Source: Candidatus Moraniibacteriota bacterium
Lineage (GTDB): Bacteria; Patescibacteriota; Minisyncoccia; CAIUEV01; JAHKAQ01
DNA length: 32,097 bases
NCBI GenBank assembly: GCA_014729725.1
Contig: WJJL01000010.1
Location: 1 to 32,097, forward strand
Direction of reading: 5' to 3'
Numbering within the stretch: the stretch's first letter is position 1; each line of letters starts with the position of its first letter. A program made the translations under genes and the position numbers. The notes beneath the pieces are model-generated. The model saw nothing but the letters and a program-made list of their open reading frames with translations, did no database searches and had not been told where the DNA came from. Shown here in pieces: positions 1 to 9,420 of the stretch.

Positions 1-247
1 CTCTTTTTTTTTCGACTTTTCTGGCAAATTTGGCGAATCAGAAAATTCAAATGAATTATCCATTATTAAATTATTAAGTACAAAAATTCTAAAAGTGACA
101 CATCCCTGATAATTTACTAATTTATTTTATGGTCTTAAGAAAAATCAAAAATCCAAGGATTTAATAAAAAAACAAAATTCCACAATCCAACTTAATTGTA
201 AAAACAACTTTTCTTTTAAAATTTACCATCTGCTGAAAAACCAATTC

Positions 248-667
248 CTATTTTTTAATTAAAGCCCCTAAAATATAGCCTCCTATAACATTTATCACAA
301 AAGCCTGAATAATCCAATAAATTATAACCGTACTGGCGATTGTCATATAAAAAGGCATTGTAATCATTGCGGAAAAAGCTCCCACCAACCAGACCAGAAT
401 GCCGTAATTGATTCCTTTTTTTATCCCTTTTCCCGGAATACCGTTATAGATCCGGATAAACACCATAGTAAAAATTACCGTGCCGATGAAAGAAAAGAGA
501 TTGGAATAAATCATATTGGAGGTGTTCATCATAATTTCAGGCTCTATCCAAATATTTGGCGGGATCTCATAAACCCAACTAAAAAGCCAGCCGCAAGTAA
601 GCCAAAGGATTACGGTTTTGGAAAGCCAAATCAATATTGAGGGCACTAAAATTTTTTTAATTTTCAT
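248..667 (-). CDS. hypothetical multi-pass membrane protein
   Basis: 139-aa ORF with several hydrophobic segments; an SD-like aaggaggtg sits just upstream of the start (minus strand). Confidence 0.6.
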   Translation of the reverse strand: MKIKKILVPSILIWLSKTVILWLTCGWLFSWVYEIPPNIWIEPEIMMNTSNMIYSNLFSFIGTVIFTMVFIRIYNGIPGKGIKKGINYGILVWLVGAFSAMITMPFYMTIASTVIIYWIIQAFVINVIGGYILGALIKK

Positions 668-856
668 TTTTTCACCTCCTTGTCTTTTCTTTGGTTTAGC
701 TTAAAAAATATTAACAAACTGCTTTATTTAAAATCCATCTCAAAAACCGGAAGTTCTTACCCAATATAATAAAAAAATCTGTAGCTAAATTATTGACTAA
801 AAATCAAAATCATATAATTTAAAGATAGTAAATATTTAAATAATTATCAAATCCCT

Positions 857-2374
857 ATGAGTTTGAAATACACTCCCAAAATCGGAATGGAGATTCATAT
901 CCAGCCTAAAACCGAAAGCAAAATGTTCTGTCGATGTAAAAACGAATTTAACGCCTTAAAACCCAACAAAAATATCTGCGAAATTTGCACCGGACAACCG
1001 GGAACTCTGCCGGCCACTAATAAAAAAGCGGTGCAGCTGATTATTAAAGCCGGTCTGGCGCTAAACTGCCAAATCAGTCCGAAAGTCCACTGGGACCGAA
1101 AACATTATTTTTATCCTGACCTTCCCAAAGGCTATCAATTAACTCAAAATGAAACTCCGCTTTGCAAAAACGGTTATTTGGAATATGAATATGAAAATGA
1201 AAAAGGCGCTATTGAAACTAAAAAAATATTGATTAACAGGCTTCATCTGGAAGAAGATGCGGGAAAAGACACTCATCCTAAAGGAGCGGATTATTCGCTG
1301 GTGGATTTTAACCGAGCCGGCGCTCCTTTAATCGAGCTGGTAACCGAACCCGTAATTGAAAATAAAGAACAAGCCGTGGCTTTTTGCAAAGAATTGCAAA
1401 AAATCTTCCGTTATCTTAAAGTATCCGACGCTGATATGGAAAAAGGGCAAATGCGCTGCGAAGTAAATATCAGCTTGGGAAAAGACGCAAAAGACGGCAC
1501 CAAAGTCGAAATAAAAAACATCAACTCTTTTAAAGGAGTTGTTAAAAGCATTGAATACGAAATCAAAAGACAGTCAGAATTATTGGACAAATCAGAAAAG
1601 GTAATCCGGGAAACCCGCGGATGGAATGCGAAGAAACAAAAAACCCTTTCTCAAAGAGGTAAAGAAGAAGCTCATGACTACCGCTATTTTCCGGAGCCTG
1701 ACATTCCACCCTTAAATATTAGCAAGGGCATGATTAAAACTATTAAAAATTCTATTGTGGAACTACCCAATCAAAAGAAGCGCCGTTTTATAAAAAACTA
1801 TAACATTAGTAAGGAAAGCGCCCAAATTATCGTGAATGATTTTAAAATGGCCGCTTTTTTTGAAAATTCGGTTTCAGAATTAAAAGCCTGGATTAAAAAC
1901 GATAAAAAAATCGATCAAAAAGAAACCCCTAAATTAATCAAACTTTGCGCTAATTATTTAACAACCGATTTGGCCAAGCTGGTTTCTGAAAGCTCACTGG
2001 ATTTTAGTAATTTAAAAATCACTGAAGAAAACTTTGCCGAATTAATGCTAATCACCTATAAAAAACAAATCAATTCTTCAGCCGCCCAAACGGTTTTAAG
2101 TGAGATGTTTAAAAAAGGAGGAGATCCTTCTCAAATTATTGAAGAAAAAAACCTGAAAGTGGAAAAAAATCAAAATATTATTGTAAAAGCGGTGGAAGAG
2201 GTTGTTAAAGAAAACCCTAAAGCGGTGGAAGATTTCAAAAACGGTAAAGAAAAATCCCTCCAGTTTTTAATGGGTCAGGTTATGAAAAAAACTAAAGGCA
2301 AGGCTGATCCTAAAACCGCAGTTGAGTTGATAAAAAGCAAAATCCAAATAGAGCCTTTACCAAATAGGCTCTAA
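857..2374 (+). CDS. gatB: aspartyl/glutamyl-tRNA amidotransferase subunit B
   Basis: Characteristic N-terminus (IGMEIHIQ...CICEICTGQPGTLP-like), DRKHYFYPDLPKGYQ and DYRYFPEPDIPP motifs, and a C-terminal YqeY-like tail. Confidence 0.97.
   Translation: MSLKYTPKIGMEIHIQPKTESKMFCRCKNEFNALKPNKNICEICTGQPGTLPATNKKAVQLIIKAGLALNCQISPKVHWDRKHYFYPDLPKGYQLTQNETPLCKNGYLEYEYENEKGAIETKKILINRLHLEEDAGKDTHPKGADYSLVDFNRAGAPLIELVTEPVIENKEQAVAFCKELQKIFRYLKVSDADMEKGQMRCEVNISLGKDAKDGTKVEIKNINSFKGVVKSIEYEIKRQSELLDKSEKVIRETRGWNAKKQKTLSQRGKEEAHDYRYFPEPDIPPLNISKGMIKTIKNSIVELPNQKKRRFIKNYNISKESAQIIVNDFKMAAFFENSVSELKAWIKNDKKIDQKETPKLIKLCANYLTTDLAKLVSESSLDFSNLKITEENFAELMLITYKKQINSSAAQTVLSEMFKKGGDPSQIIEEKNLKVEKNQNIIVKAVEEVVKENPKAVEDFKNGKEKSLQFLMGQVMKKTKGKADPKTAVELIKSKIQIEPLPNRL
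2349..2373. terminator. candidate hairpin overlapping the gatB stop codon
   Basis: Perfect 8-bp inverted repeat TAGAGCCT-n9-AGGCTCTA; no strong U tract follows. Confidence 0.35.
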
Positions 2375-2456
2375 TCCTTAAATAATAAACTACCCTCTCG
2401 GATGGTTTAAAGCAATCTTTATCCATTTAATCTTACAATCCAATCTGGTAAAAATT

Positions 2457-2951
2457 TTATTTTTTATCTTCTTTTTGAGGCTCTGTTTGAGCTTTTTCTT
2501 GAGATTCCTGCTTTTTTTCCTGTTCCGGAGCTTTAGTATCTTCTTGTTTTTGAGCTTTATCTTTAGCTTGAGCTTCAGGTTCTTTGGTCTTAGGCTCTTC
2601 TTTTGACTCATCAGCCGCTTCTTTTTGAGGGATCTCTTGAGGAGCTTGTTCCTTTTTTTCGGCTTCTTGTCCTTCTTTTTTCTTTTTTTTGCTAACATTA
2701 ATCTTTCGTTTGGGAGCCTTGACCACCTGCTCTTTAACCAAAACATTAAAAGCGCTGTCACTTACTTGCGATCCGACTCCTATCCAATGAAGGATCCTTT
2801 CTTTATTTAAAACATTGGTTTTTAAATGCGGATCCACGGAACCCAAAGTTTCGATAAATTTTCCGCTAACCGCTCTTTTTTTATCGGCAACCACCATTCT
2901 GTAATATGGCTTGTTTTTTTTACCGATTCTTTTTAATCTGATAATCAACAT
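2457..2951 (-). CDS. rpsP: 30S ribosomal protein S16 with long charged C-terminal extension
   Basis: MLIIRLKRIGKKNKPYYRMVVADKKRAVSGKFIETLGSVDP is canonical S16. The start was trimmed from the ORF track (3020) to the conserved Met at 2951. Confidence 0.95.
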   Translation of the reverse strand: MLIIRLKRIGKKNKPYYRMVVADKKRAVSGKFIETLGSVDPHLKTNVLNKERILHWIGVGSQVSDSAFNVLVKEQVVKAPKRKINVSKKKKKEGQEAEKKEQAPQEIPQKEAADESKEEPKTKEPEAQAKDKAQKQEDTKAPEQEKKQESQEKAQTEPQKEDKK

Positions 2952-3084
2952 AGATTTACTTGAATTTAAAATTAAGTCTTTATAAAAATATTTTTTTAAT
3001 ATAAAATATAAAAATTGCACCTTTGAAAGAATTCCTAAATAATATTAAATCAATAAGCCAAATTGTCAACTTTTCACAATCATT

Positions 3085-3681
3085 ATGGATCTTCCTAAAA
3101 ATATTTTAAACTCAATCGATCAATTATCAAGCCTGCCTTCTATCGGCCCCAGAATGGCTGAACGCATTGTAATGCATTTGGCTAAAAAACCCCAAAGCCA
3201 GTTAAATCAACTTGGAGATTCGATAAAACAGCTTTCCAAAGTAGGTTTTTGCCAAAAATGTTTTAATTTAAGTAATGATAAAGTTTGTAAAATTTGCTCT
3301 AACCCGAAAAGAGATCAAGGAACAATCTGTGTGGTCGAGGATGTTTTGGATTTAATCGCCATCGAAAACAAAGAGATTTACAATGGGCTTTACCATGTTT
3401 TAGGGGGAGTTATTAAAATAGCTCAAAAAAACAACCAAAATAAACTAAAAATCAAAGAATTACTAAACAGAATCGAACAAAAAAACATTAAAGAAGTGAT
3501 TGTAGCCACTAACCCAACTACCACCGGCGACATGACAGCCGCTTTTATAAAAGAATCTTTAAGCGATTTTGATCATTTAAAAATAACTAGAATCGCCAAA
3601 GGAATGCCAACCGGAGCTGAAATAGAATACGCGGACAGCGATTCAATTTCCGGTTCTTTTAAGGCCAGACGGAAATTTTAA
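3085..3681 (+). CDS. recR: recombination mediator protein RecR
   Basis: N-terminal HhH (LPSIGPRMAERI), Cys4 zinc motif (CQKC...CKIC), and Toprim segment (ICVVEDVLDLIAIE...YHVLGGVI). Confidence 0.96.
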   Translation: MDLPKNILNSIDQLSSLPSIGPRMAERIVMHLAKKPQSQLNQLGDSIKQLSKVGFCQKCFNLSNDKVCKICSNPKRDQGTICVVEDVLDLIAIENKEIYNGLYHVLGGVIKIAQKNNQNKLKIKELLNRIEQKNIKEVIVATNPTTTGDMTAAFIKESLSDFDHLKITRIAKGMPTGAEIEYADSDSISGSFKARRKF

Positions 3682-3755
3682 ACTCCCGACATCTTCGGCT
3701 ATTGGCTAAAAAAAGAAGGTCTTTTCCGGAGATTTAATAAACATCCGGGATGCGC

Positions 3756-4070
3756 CTATCCTATTTTTTGGATTTGAATTTGACTATATTCCTGCCTATG
3801 CCCCTTTTTTAATTTATATCTCTTTTTGGCTCTGTGTTTTAAAATCGTAACTTTTTTGTCTTTGCCTTTTTTCAAAACTTTAGCTTTGACTTTGGCTTTT
3901 TCTAAAACCGGAGTTCCCAGTTCAAAACTTTTGCCTTCCTGGTCGCTCAATAACAAAACATTGTCAATTTCAAAACTTTCCTCTTCTTTTTGAGGAATTT
4001 TAGCCACTTTTATTTTGTCGCCTTCTTTTACGACATATTGCTTGCCCGCCAGTTTTATTACTGCAATCAT
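3756..4070 (-). CDS. rplU: 50S ribosomal protein L21
   Basis: MIAVIKLAGKQYVVKEGDKI...KVTILKHRAKKRYKLKKGHRQEYSQIQIQKI is typical L21. Confidence 0.95.
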   Translation of the reverse strand: MIAVIKLAGKQYVVKEGDKIKVAKIPQKEEESFEIDNVLLLSDQEGKSFELGTPVLEKAKVKAKVLKKGKDKKVTILKHRAKKRYKLKKGHRQEYSQIQIQKIG

Positions 4071-4147
4071 TTTAAAATATTATCAATAATCTAATTTTTT
4101 TATCACTAATCTTATTATCCGTCAATAAATCGCTATTATAAAAAATT

Positions 4148-4549
4148 TTATTTAACGCATTTATCGATTTTTTCCACCAACTCATCCGGGGAAATACTGG
4201 ATTTAACCACACAATCCACCAACTGCAGCCCTGTTCTTTGCTTTTGATTTTTGGCGTATTTTTCCTTTATTTCCTCGAACATTGAAGGGCTGGCGTTGGT
4301 TAAAACCATTAAAGATCCTTGCTTTTTTTGAGGAGTGTCCTTGTTGATATTGGAAAGCATTGTCATTCCATCCATTACCGGCATCATAATATCCAGCAAG
4401 ATCATATCGTAAGATTTTTCATCCATTTTTTCCAAAGCCTCCTTGCCGTTGGCGGCTAAATCCACTTCATATCCGCTATTTTCAAATAAATCTTTATACA
4501 TTTCCCTTATCATCATTTCATCGTCAACAATAAAAATTTTTTTCTTCAT
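4148..4549 (-). CDS. single-domain response regulator (receiver domain)
   Basis: IFIVDDE, DMILLDIMMPVMDG and VLTNAS receiver motifs; no output domain. Confidence 0.9.
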   Translation of the reverse strand: MKKKIFIVDDEMMIREMYKDLFENSGYEVDLAANGKEALEKMDEKSYDMILLDIMMPVMDGMTMLSNINKDTPQKKQGSLMVLTNASPSMFEEIKEKYAKNQKQRTGLQLVDCVVKSSISPDELVEKIDKCVK

Positions 4550-4652
4550 GTTTGTTTATTATTTTGAATTATATTGAATTGCAAAATTCAAAATTAATCA
4601 GTAAATTTATTATTTGTTTTTACTAAAAGCATTTCAAAAGATTCTAAAAAAT

Positions 4653-4678
4653 AAAAAAGCCTAATCAATTAGTTTTTT
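4653..4678 (-). terminator. candidate intrinsic terminator downstream of the 5603-8560/4757-5584 gene pair
   Basis: AAAAAA-gc-CTAAT-ca-ATTAG-TTTTTT inverted repeat, giving a T-rich tract on the minus strand. Confidence 0.4.
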
Positions 4679-4756
4679 ATTTATCCCCCTAATGATTTTT
4701 ATTTTAGCGATTTTTTTTTATTAGACAAGTGGTTAGATAGCCTTATAAAAAATTAA

Positions 4757-5584
4757 TCAACCTTTTTGATTTCTCACTCTGGGAATATTCAGAAACCTAA
4801 ATCGAATAAAATTTTTAAATTTTTTACTTAAAGTTTTTAAGCCGCCTTCTTTATCTTCAATCATCGAAATATCCGGACCTTCTATACCAAAAAACCAGAC
4901 AACGCAAGGCATTTTTAATTTAGTCGTCTTTTTCATAAGTTTTTTGGCTTTCTCGCTATCTTGAGGTTGACGCATTTCTGTGCTAATTACCTCAAGACCG
5001 GTTCTTTTTTCCAAAAAATCCACCACTTTTTCCAAAGCAAAATCGTCGTCAATAGCCCAATGCAGATTAATATAATCAATAGGAGCCTTGCTGTAAATAT
5101 CCAGAAAATCTTTAGCGGTTTTTAATAATCTTTTTAAAGTTTTTTTATAGCCGGGAATTTCAAACATATGCATTTTTACCTTGTCAAAAGCTCTTTGAAT
5201 AAAAATTTCCGCCTCATCTTTACGGCCATTTTCCAAATAATGATTATATAACAATAAAACCATTAAATCCCCTTCCAAACCGCCGTTAGTGACCTTGGCT
5301 CCTTCCTTATGAGCCGCTTTTGCCGCCGCCTCCAGCTGATTTAAATAATCGCCAGCGCTGCCTTTGTAGTAAAGATCGGATGTTTCTTTATATTCAACAG
5401 AAATGACAGCCGGACGACATTTTTTTATAATCTCTCGAACAGTTTCTTGATATTTACCCCAATCTTGCGGCGGACCAGAAGCCTGATTTTTCTTGTTATT
5501 GTTTCTAATTGTTAAAACAACCTCCAAATTACTGTCTTTGGCTTCTTTGCATTCTCTTACCAAGCTTTTTTTTAATTGCTTCAT
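4757..5584 (-). CDS. TIM-barrel glycoside-hydrolase-like protein (tentative)
   Basis: 275 aa. AVISVEYKE, GAKVTNGGL, YINLHWAIDD and GLEVISTEMRQP resemble the strand/catalytic-Glu arrangement of clan GH-A-like barrels. No signal peptide apparent. Confidence 0.5.
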   Translation of the reverse strand: MKQLKKSLVRECKEAKDSNLEVVLTIRNNNKKNQASGPPQDWGKYQETVREIIKKCRPAVISVEYKETSDLYYKGSAGDYLNQLEAAAKAAHKEGAKVTNGGLEGDLMVLLLYNHYLENGRKDEAEIFIQRAFDKVKMHMFEIPGYKKTLKRLLKTAKDFLDIYSKAPIDYINLHWAIDDDFALEKVVDFLEKRTGLEVISTEMRQPQDSEKAKKLMKKTTKLKMPCVVWFFGIEGPDISMIEDKEGGLKTLSKKFKNFIRFRFLNIPRVRNQKG

Positions 5585-5602
5585 ATTTTTTTAAAAAAAA
5601 TT

Positions 5603-8560
5603 TTATTCTCCCCTCCACCTATTAATATTAACATCTCTTGGTTTATAATAACTGCCTTTAAGTTTTTTGGTTAAATTTATTTTTTCCCTTAAAGTCATTT
5701 TATGTTCGCCAAGCATCACTCCCATCGGATTCGTGTTAAAGCCAAAAATAATAAATAAACCGCCTCCGCCACCCAAAAAAGCCAAAACAAATTTTATAAA
5801 ATCTTTGGAATCGGAATTACGGCTTTGATCTTTTGGTTTTTGCTTTTGCTCGGACTGAATTGGGGATGAATTAACGGGCAAACCTTCATTTGTCCGGCTT
5901 GAGGCGTATTTATCACCTGCGGCCTGTTCAGGCTCTGAACCTTCAATATTATCTATGTAATAAGGGTTTAAATAAGGAGCTTGCTCCTGATCCTGTTGAT
6001 TTGAATAATAATTTTCCTGTTCATAGCCGGTTTGGATATTGTTTTGCCCTTGTTGATTATCTTGTTCTTGTCCATCTTCGTCATCATCTTTGTCTTGGTC
6101 ATTGTTGCGACTATCAGAATCGTTTTGTTTGGGGTTTTGACTTTCCTGATTAGCAGATTCTTCTGTTTGATCCTGCTCCAAATCTATTTCATAAGCCCAC
6201 TGAAAAATATCCTCCTTTTCCTGCTGATTTTCTTCAATTATTTCATTTTCATATTTGGAATTTAAAACCGTAATATCCTCGTCATCCTCATTGTCGCTTC
6301 CCGGCGGAGTGTTGGAATCACCCCCTGAATTCCCGGCATCGGTAACTGTTCCGGTTTCATTGGTGATGACCTCAAGAGTAGTGTCAAATCTTCCTCCCTG
6401 AGCATCTTCATCCACCAGCGTAGTATAAATAATTGTAATAACTCCGCCTGGATCAAGATCCCATGAACCGAATTGAATTGAGTCGGTTTGACCCTGGGAA
6501 GGATCATTATGGCTGGTTCTTACCGCGCCCTCAACTATAATCTCAACATCTTGATAGCTAAATCCCGGAGGTAACTCGTCGATAACGGAAAGACCTGTTA
6601 AGGGATAATTTCCGTGATTTTCAATTACTATTTTAAATTGAGCCTCTTGACCCGGTCTAACCGCCGAATTTAAAGTGCTTTTGTTAACATAAAAATCGGT
6701 AACAAAAGTAAAAGTGGAGGCAACAGGGGAAAAAATTTGAGCTCCTCCCAATCTTACTCCCGAAGCTTTAGTGTTGTTTTGAATATAGCCTTCGCGAATG
6801 TTTGAATTGGCTTTTGCCTTGAATTTGATTTTAATAATTTCATCAGGATTTAAATCAAGACTTAAATCCCAAAAAAGCTCTCTATCATTAATCCGCGGTT
6901 CATAATCCTGACCTTTAAGAACCTTGCCATTGGGCAAAAATATCCGGGTGCTTTCTTCCACATAATCAAATTCTTCCGGCAAAGTATCCCAAACATCCAC
7001 TTCAAAAACCGGATGATCATAGGTTTCAACATTTAAAATAAAGTCAAACTCCATATTTTCTTGAGGTAAAATAGTGCCCGGATCTGAAAGTTTATCAATG
7101 GTTAAAACTAAATCCATCCAGTCTCTAGGCAAGGGCAGCACCGGATACCCCATGTCCAAATAAGGATTTCCGGGAAGCGAGCTATCCGGATCCTGTCCCC
7201 ACAAAAGCACAATGTCTTTGCTTGCCCAAACATGCATCCCGGTGTTGTCATTATCCGGATCAAAAACCTTAAAAGATTCCATAGTGTTTAAAACTTTGAA
7301 TTCATCATAATTACCGTCTGTTGGGCTAAAATCAACATAAACGGCAGTTTCATCCTCTACGGGAGTGACATACACCGGAGACCCGTTTTCAGAAGGGCTT
7401 GAATCCGAAGTGCCCGGGGCCCAGCCTAAAAAATATTCGCTTTGAATTATGTTAGTTGGAATTAAACTAAAACCCCAGTCGTAATCCAAATGATTGGTGT
7501 CAACCGAACCCACTCCCCAAAAATAATCGCCACTCTCCAATTTTACCGCGCTGTCTAAGGGAACATAACCGCCGGTTATATCAAAATAGGAAGTTATTTC
7601 TTGAGCGGGAAGTTCAAAAGTCCCGCTTTTTTCCTTATCTTTATAATTTATGGTAATGGATTGACTGTTGGGGTTAAAAATATAAATATTTGTGTTGGCA
7701 TCATTAAAACCTCCCAGCGCGGAAAAATAAGTCTTATCCCATAAACCGTCAGGGACTATGCTAAAGCCTCTTATTTCCGAATTTAAACCGCCATGACCCC
7801 TGCCGGCCAAAACCTGAACTTGAACCGCCTGACTGGAAGTTACTTTGGTGGATTTAGAAATATCAAAAAGCTTAACACTCTCCCCTTGATTTAGGGTTTG
7901 ATTAATTTCTATTCCCGGATCCGAAGGATCATCTATTTGAACAGAAGTATTATTTTTAACAGCCTGAACCAATAAAATCACTCTATCAAAATCGCTATAA
8001 TTATAAGGATTTTGAGCCAAATCCACTCCAAAAGGAATAGTATACCCGTTTAAAAGCGCTCTGGTGGGATAGATTTCCCAGGCAAAAGCAAAAACGCTGC
8101 TGACGGATTCGGGCCAGGAAGCCCTTACCATAGAAACCGGACCCCCTGAAGTGTAAATTTTATCTCCCCCGTCGTAATACAAATCGCCGCCTCTGGGGCT
8201 TATGGGAATATTGGAGCTTTCAAAACTTTTAAAATCACCTTGATTTAACAAATAAACTTCATCCGCGGAATTGTCAGGGTCCTGATAATCAAAATCGTAA
8301 CCGTCTTCCCAATGATCGTAAAATAATTTAGTATCATCCAAAGTAGTGGTAACCGAAACCGCCGAATGCATTCCTTGATTCTCGTCTAAATCCGGGGAAT
8401 TGTCGATCTCTTGAAAAATTTGCCATAAATCCTCCTCTTTGCCCGGAACATAAAATTCTTCATAACCGGAGGGGATATCGGCAAAAACAAAAGAAAAATT
8501 AAAGAATAAAAAAAACATCAGAGAAAAACCGAATTTGATTAAAAATCCCCTATTTATCAT
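5603..8560 (-). CDS. large surface-anchored protein: signal peptide, IgGFc-binding-like N-terminal region, DUF11 repeat(s), acidic Q/N/D/E linker, C-terminal TM
   Basis: 985 aa. Hydrophobic N-terminus (FGFSLMFFLFFNFSFVFA); DUF11-like PGQEAQFKIVIENHGNYPLTGLSVIDELPPGFSY; low-complexity linker; TM FIKFVLAFLGGGGGLFIIFGF plus a basic tail. Confidence 0.85.
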   Translation of the reverse strand: MINRGFLIKFGFSLMFFLFFNFSFVFADIPSGYEEFYVPGKEEDLWQIFQEIDNSPDLDENQGMHSAVSVTTTLDDTKLFYDHWEDGYDFDYQDPDNSADEVYLLNQGDFKSFESSNIPISPRGGDLYYDGGDKIYTSGGPVSMVRASWPESVSSVFAFAWEIYPTRALLNGYTIPFGVDLAQNPYNYSDFDRVILLVQAVKNNTSVQIDDPSDPGIEINQTLNQGESVKLFDISKSTKVTSSQAVQVQVLAGRGHGGLNSEIRGFSIVPDGLWDKTYFSALGGFNDANTNIYIFNPNSQSITINYKDKEKSGTFELPAQEITSYFDITGGYVPLDSAVKLESGDYFWGVGSVDTNHLDYDWGFSLIPTNIIQSEYFLGWAPGTSDSSPSENGSPVYVTPVEDETAVYVDFSPTDGNYDEFKVLNTMESFKVFDPDNDNTGMHVWASKDIVLLWGQDPDSSLPGNPYLDMGYPVLPLPRDWMDLVLTIDKLSDPGTILPQENMEFDFILNVETYDHPVFEVDVWDTLPEEFDYVEESTRIFLPNGKVLKGQDYEPRINDRELFWDLSLDLNPDEIIKIKFKAKANSNIREGYIQNNTKASGVRLGGAQIFSPVASTFTFVTDFYVNKSTLNSAVRPGQEAQFKIVIENHGNYPLTGLSVIDELPPGFSYQDVEIIVEGAVRTSHNDPSQGQTDSIQFGSWDLDPGGVITIIYTTLVDEDAQGGRFDTTLEVITNETGTVTDAGNSGGDSNTPPGSDNEDDEDITVLNSKYENEIIEENQQEKEDIFQWAYEIDLEQDQTEESANQESQNPKQNDSDSRNNDQDKDDDEDGQEQDNQQGQNNIQTGYEQENYYSNQQDQEQAPYLNPYYIDNIEGSEPEQAAGDKYASSRTNEGLPVNSSPIQSEQKQKPKDQSRNSDSKDFIKFVLAFLGGGGGLFIIFGFNTNPMGVMLGEHKMTLREKINLTKKLKGSYYKPRDVNINRWRGE

Positions 8561-8853
8561 TTTTATTTTTTATTTTATTTTATTTAGTCGTTATTTTTGA
8601 CTACTTAAAATCCCGTGAAGAGTCAATAAAGCGCTCCTAAATTCAAAATATTTGTTCATATTTTACCTTATCAAAATTTTAGTGTCCAGCGTGATGATAT
8701 TTATGTAAAAAACCCCAATTAAGTTAAATTCCACCCAAACAAACATAAACGCGCCTACTTGCAAGAAAAAAATAATTTGCATTAATAATAAAATATGTCA
8801 AAATTTCCATATATTATTAAGCAGCCTCTGAAAAACAAATCAAATACAAATAT

Positions 8854-9282
8854 ATGAGCCTTGAAAAAGAAAAGCCTAATCCCAACAATAAAGTAAAAAG
8901 CGCCTTTGAATCGGTAAAAAATCAATTAAAAAAAACAATTCAAGAATCCATAAAAAAAGAAGGGAAAGAAATAGAAAAAACCATTAGATCCTACAGCAAT
9001 GAAAAAGGTCGGTTCAGCGAAACTCTGATTGCTGAACTTAAAGAAAATAAAATTACAATCAAATTTCTTTTAGAAGGACCGGATATCGATATAGAATATT
9101 CTTTTGAGCTTGATAATTTCAAAGATGCTGATTTAAATACCGCTAAATCAACTATAGAAATAACTAAAAAAACAGAGATTTATAATGAAAAAATATTGGA
9201 AAAACAGGCTGGTGATTTTAAAGATTATTTTCATAAAGGTATCTTGAAGATTATTGGGGAAATAAAAATCAATAAACAATAA
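8854..9282 (+). CDS. hypothetical charged cytoplasmic protein
   Basis: 142-aa ORF rich in K/E; no recognised motif. Confidence 0.6.
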   Translation: MSLEKEKPNPNNKVKSAFESVKNQLKKTIQESIKKEGKEIEKTIRSYSNEKGRFSETLIAELKENKITIKFLLEGPDIDIEYSFELDNFKDADLNTAKSTIEITKKTEIYNEKILEKQAGDFKDYFHKGILKIIGEIKINKQ

Positions 9283-9420
9283 GTATTTAAAAAATTCCAT
9301 ATTTTATTTGCGCGGAAAATCAAAACTTTGTATACTTAATTAAATGGTTTATTTAAACGGATAAGCCCAGATCAAGAAAAATTTTTATACACCTTTAAAA
9401 ATTAAATTTTAAATAAAATC

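Noticed and set aside
2390-2761. 123-aa minus-strand ORF overlapping rpsP
   Set aside because: Out-of-frame shadow of the K/E-rich S16 tail; lysine-rich low complexity typical of a wrong frame.
2625-2810. 61-aa plus-strand ORF inside rpsP
   Set aside because: Antisense to a confident ribosomal gene; no independent coding support.
5890-6507. ORFs 5890-6153, 6032-6265 (+) and 6262-6507 (-) inside the large surface protein
   Set aside because: Shadow frames of the low-complexity linker.
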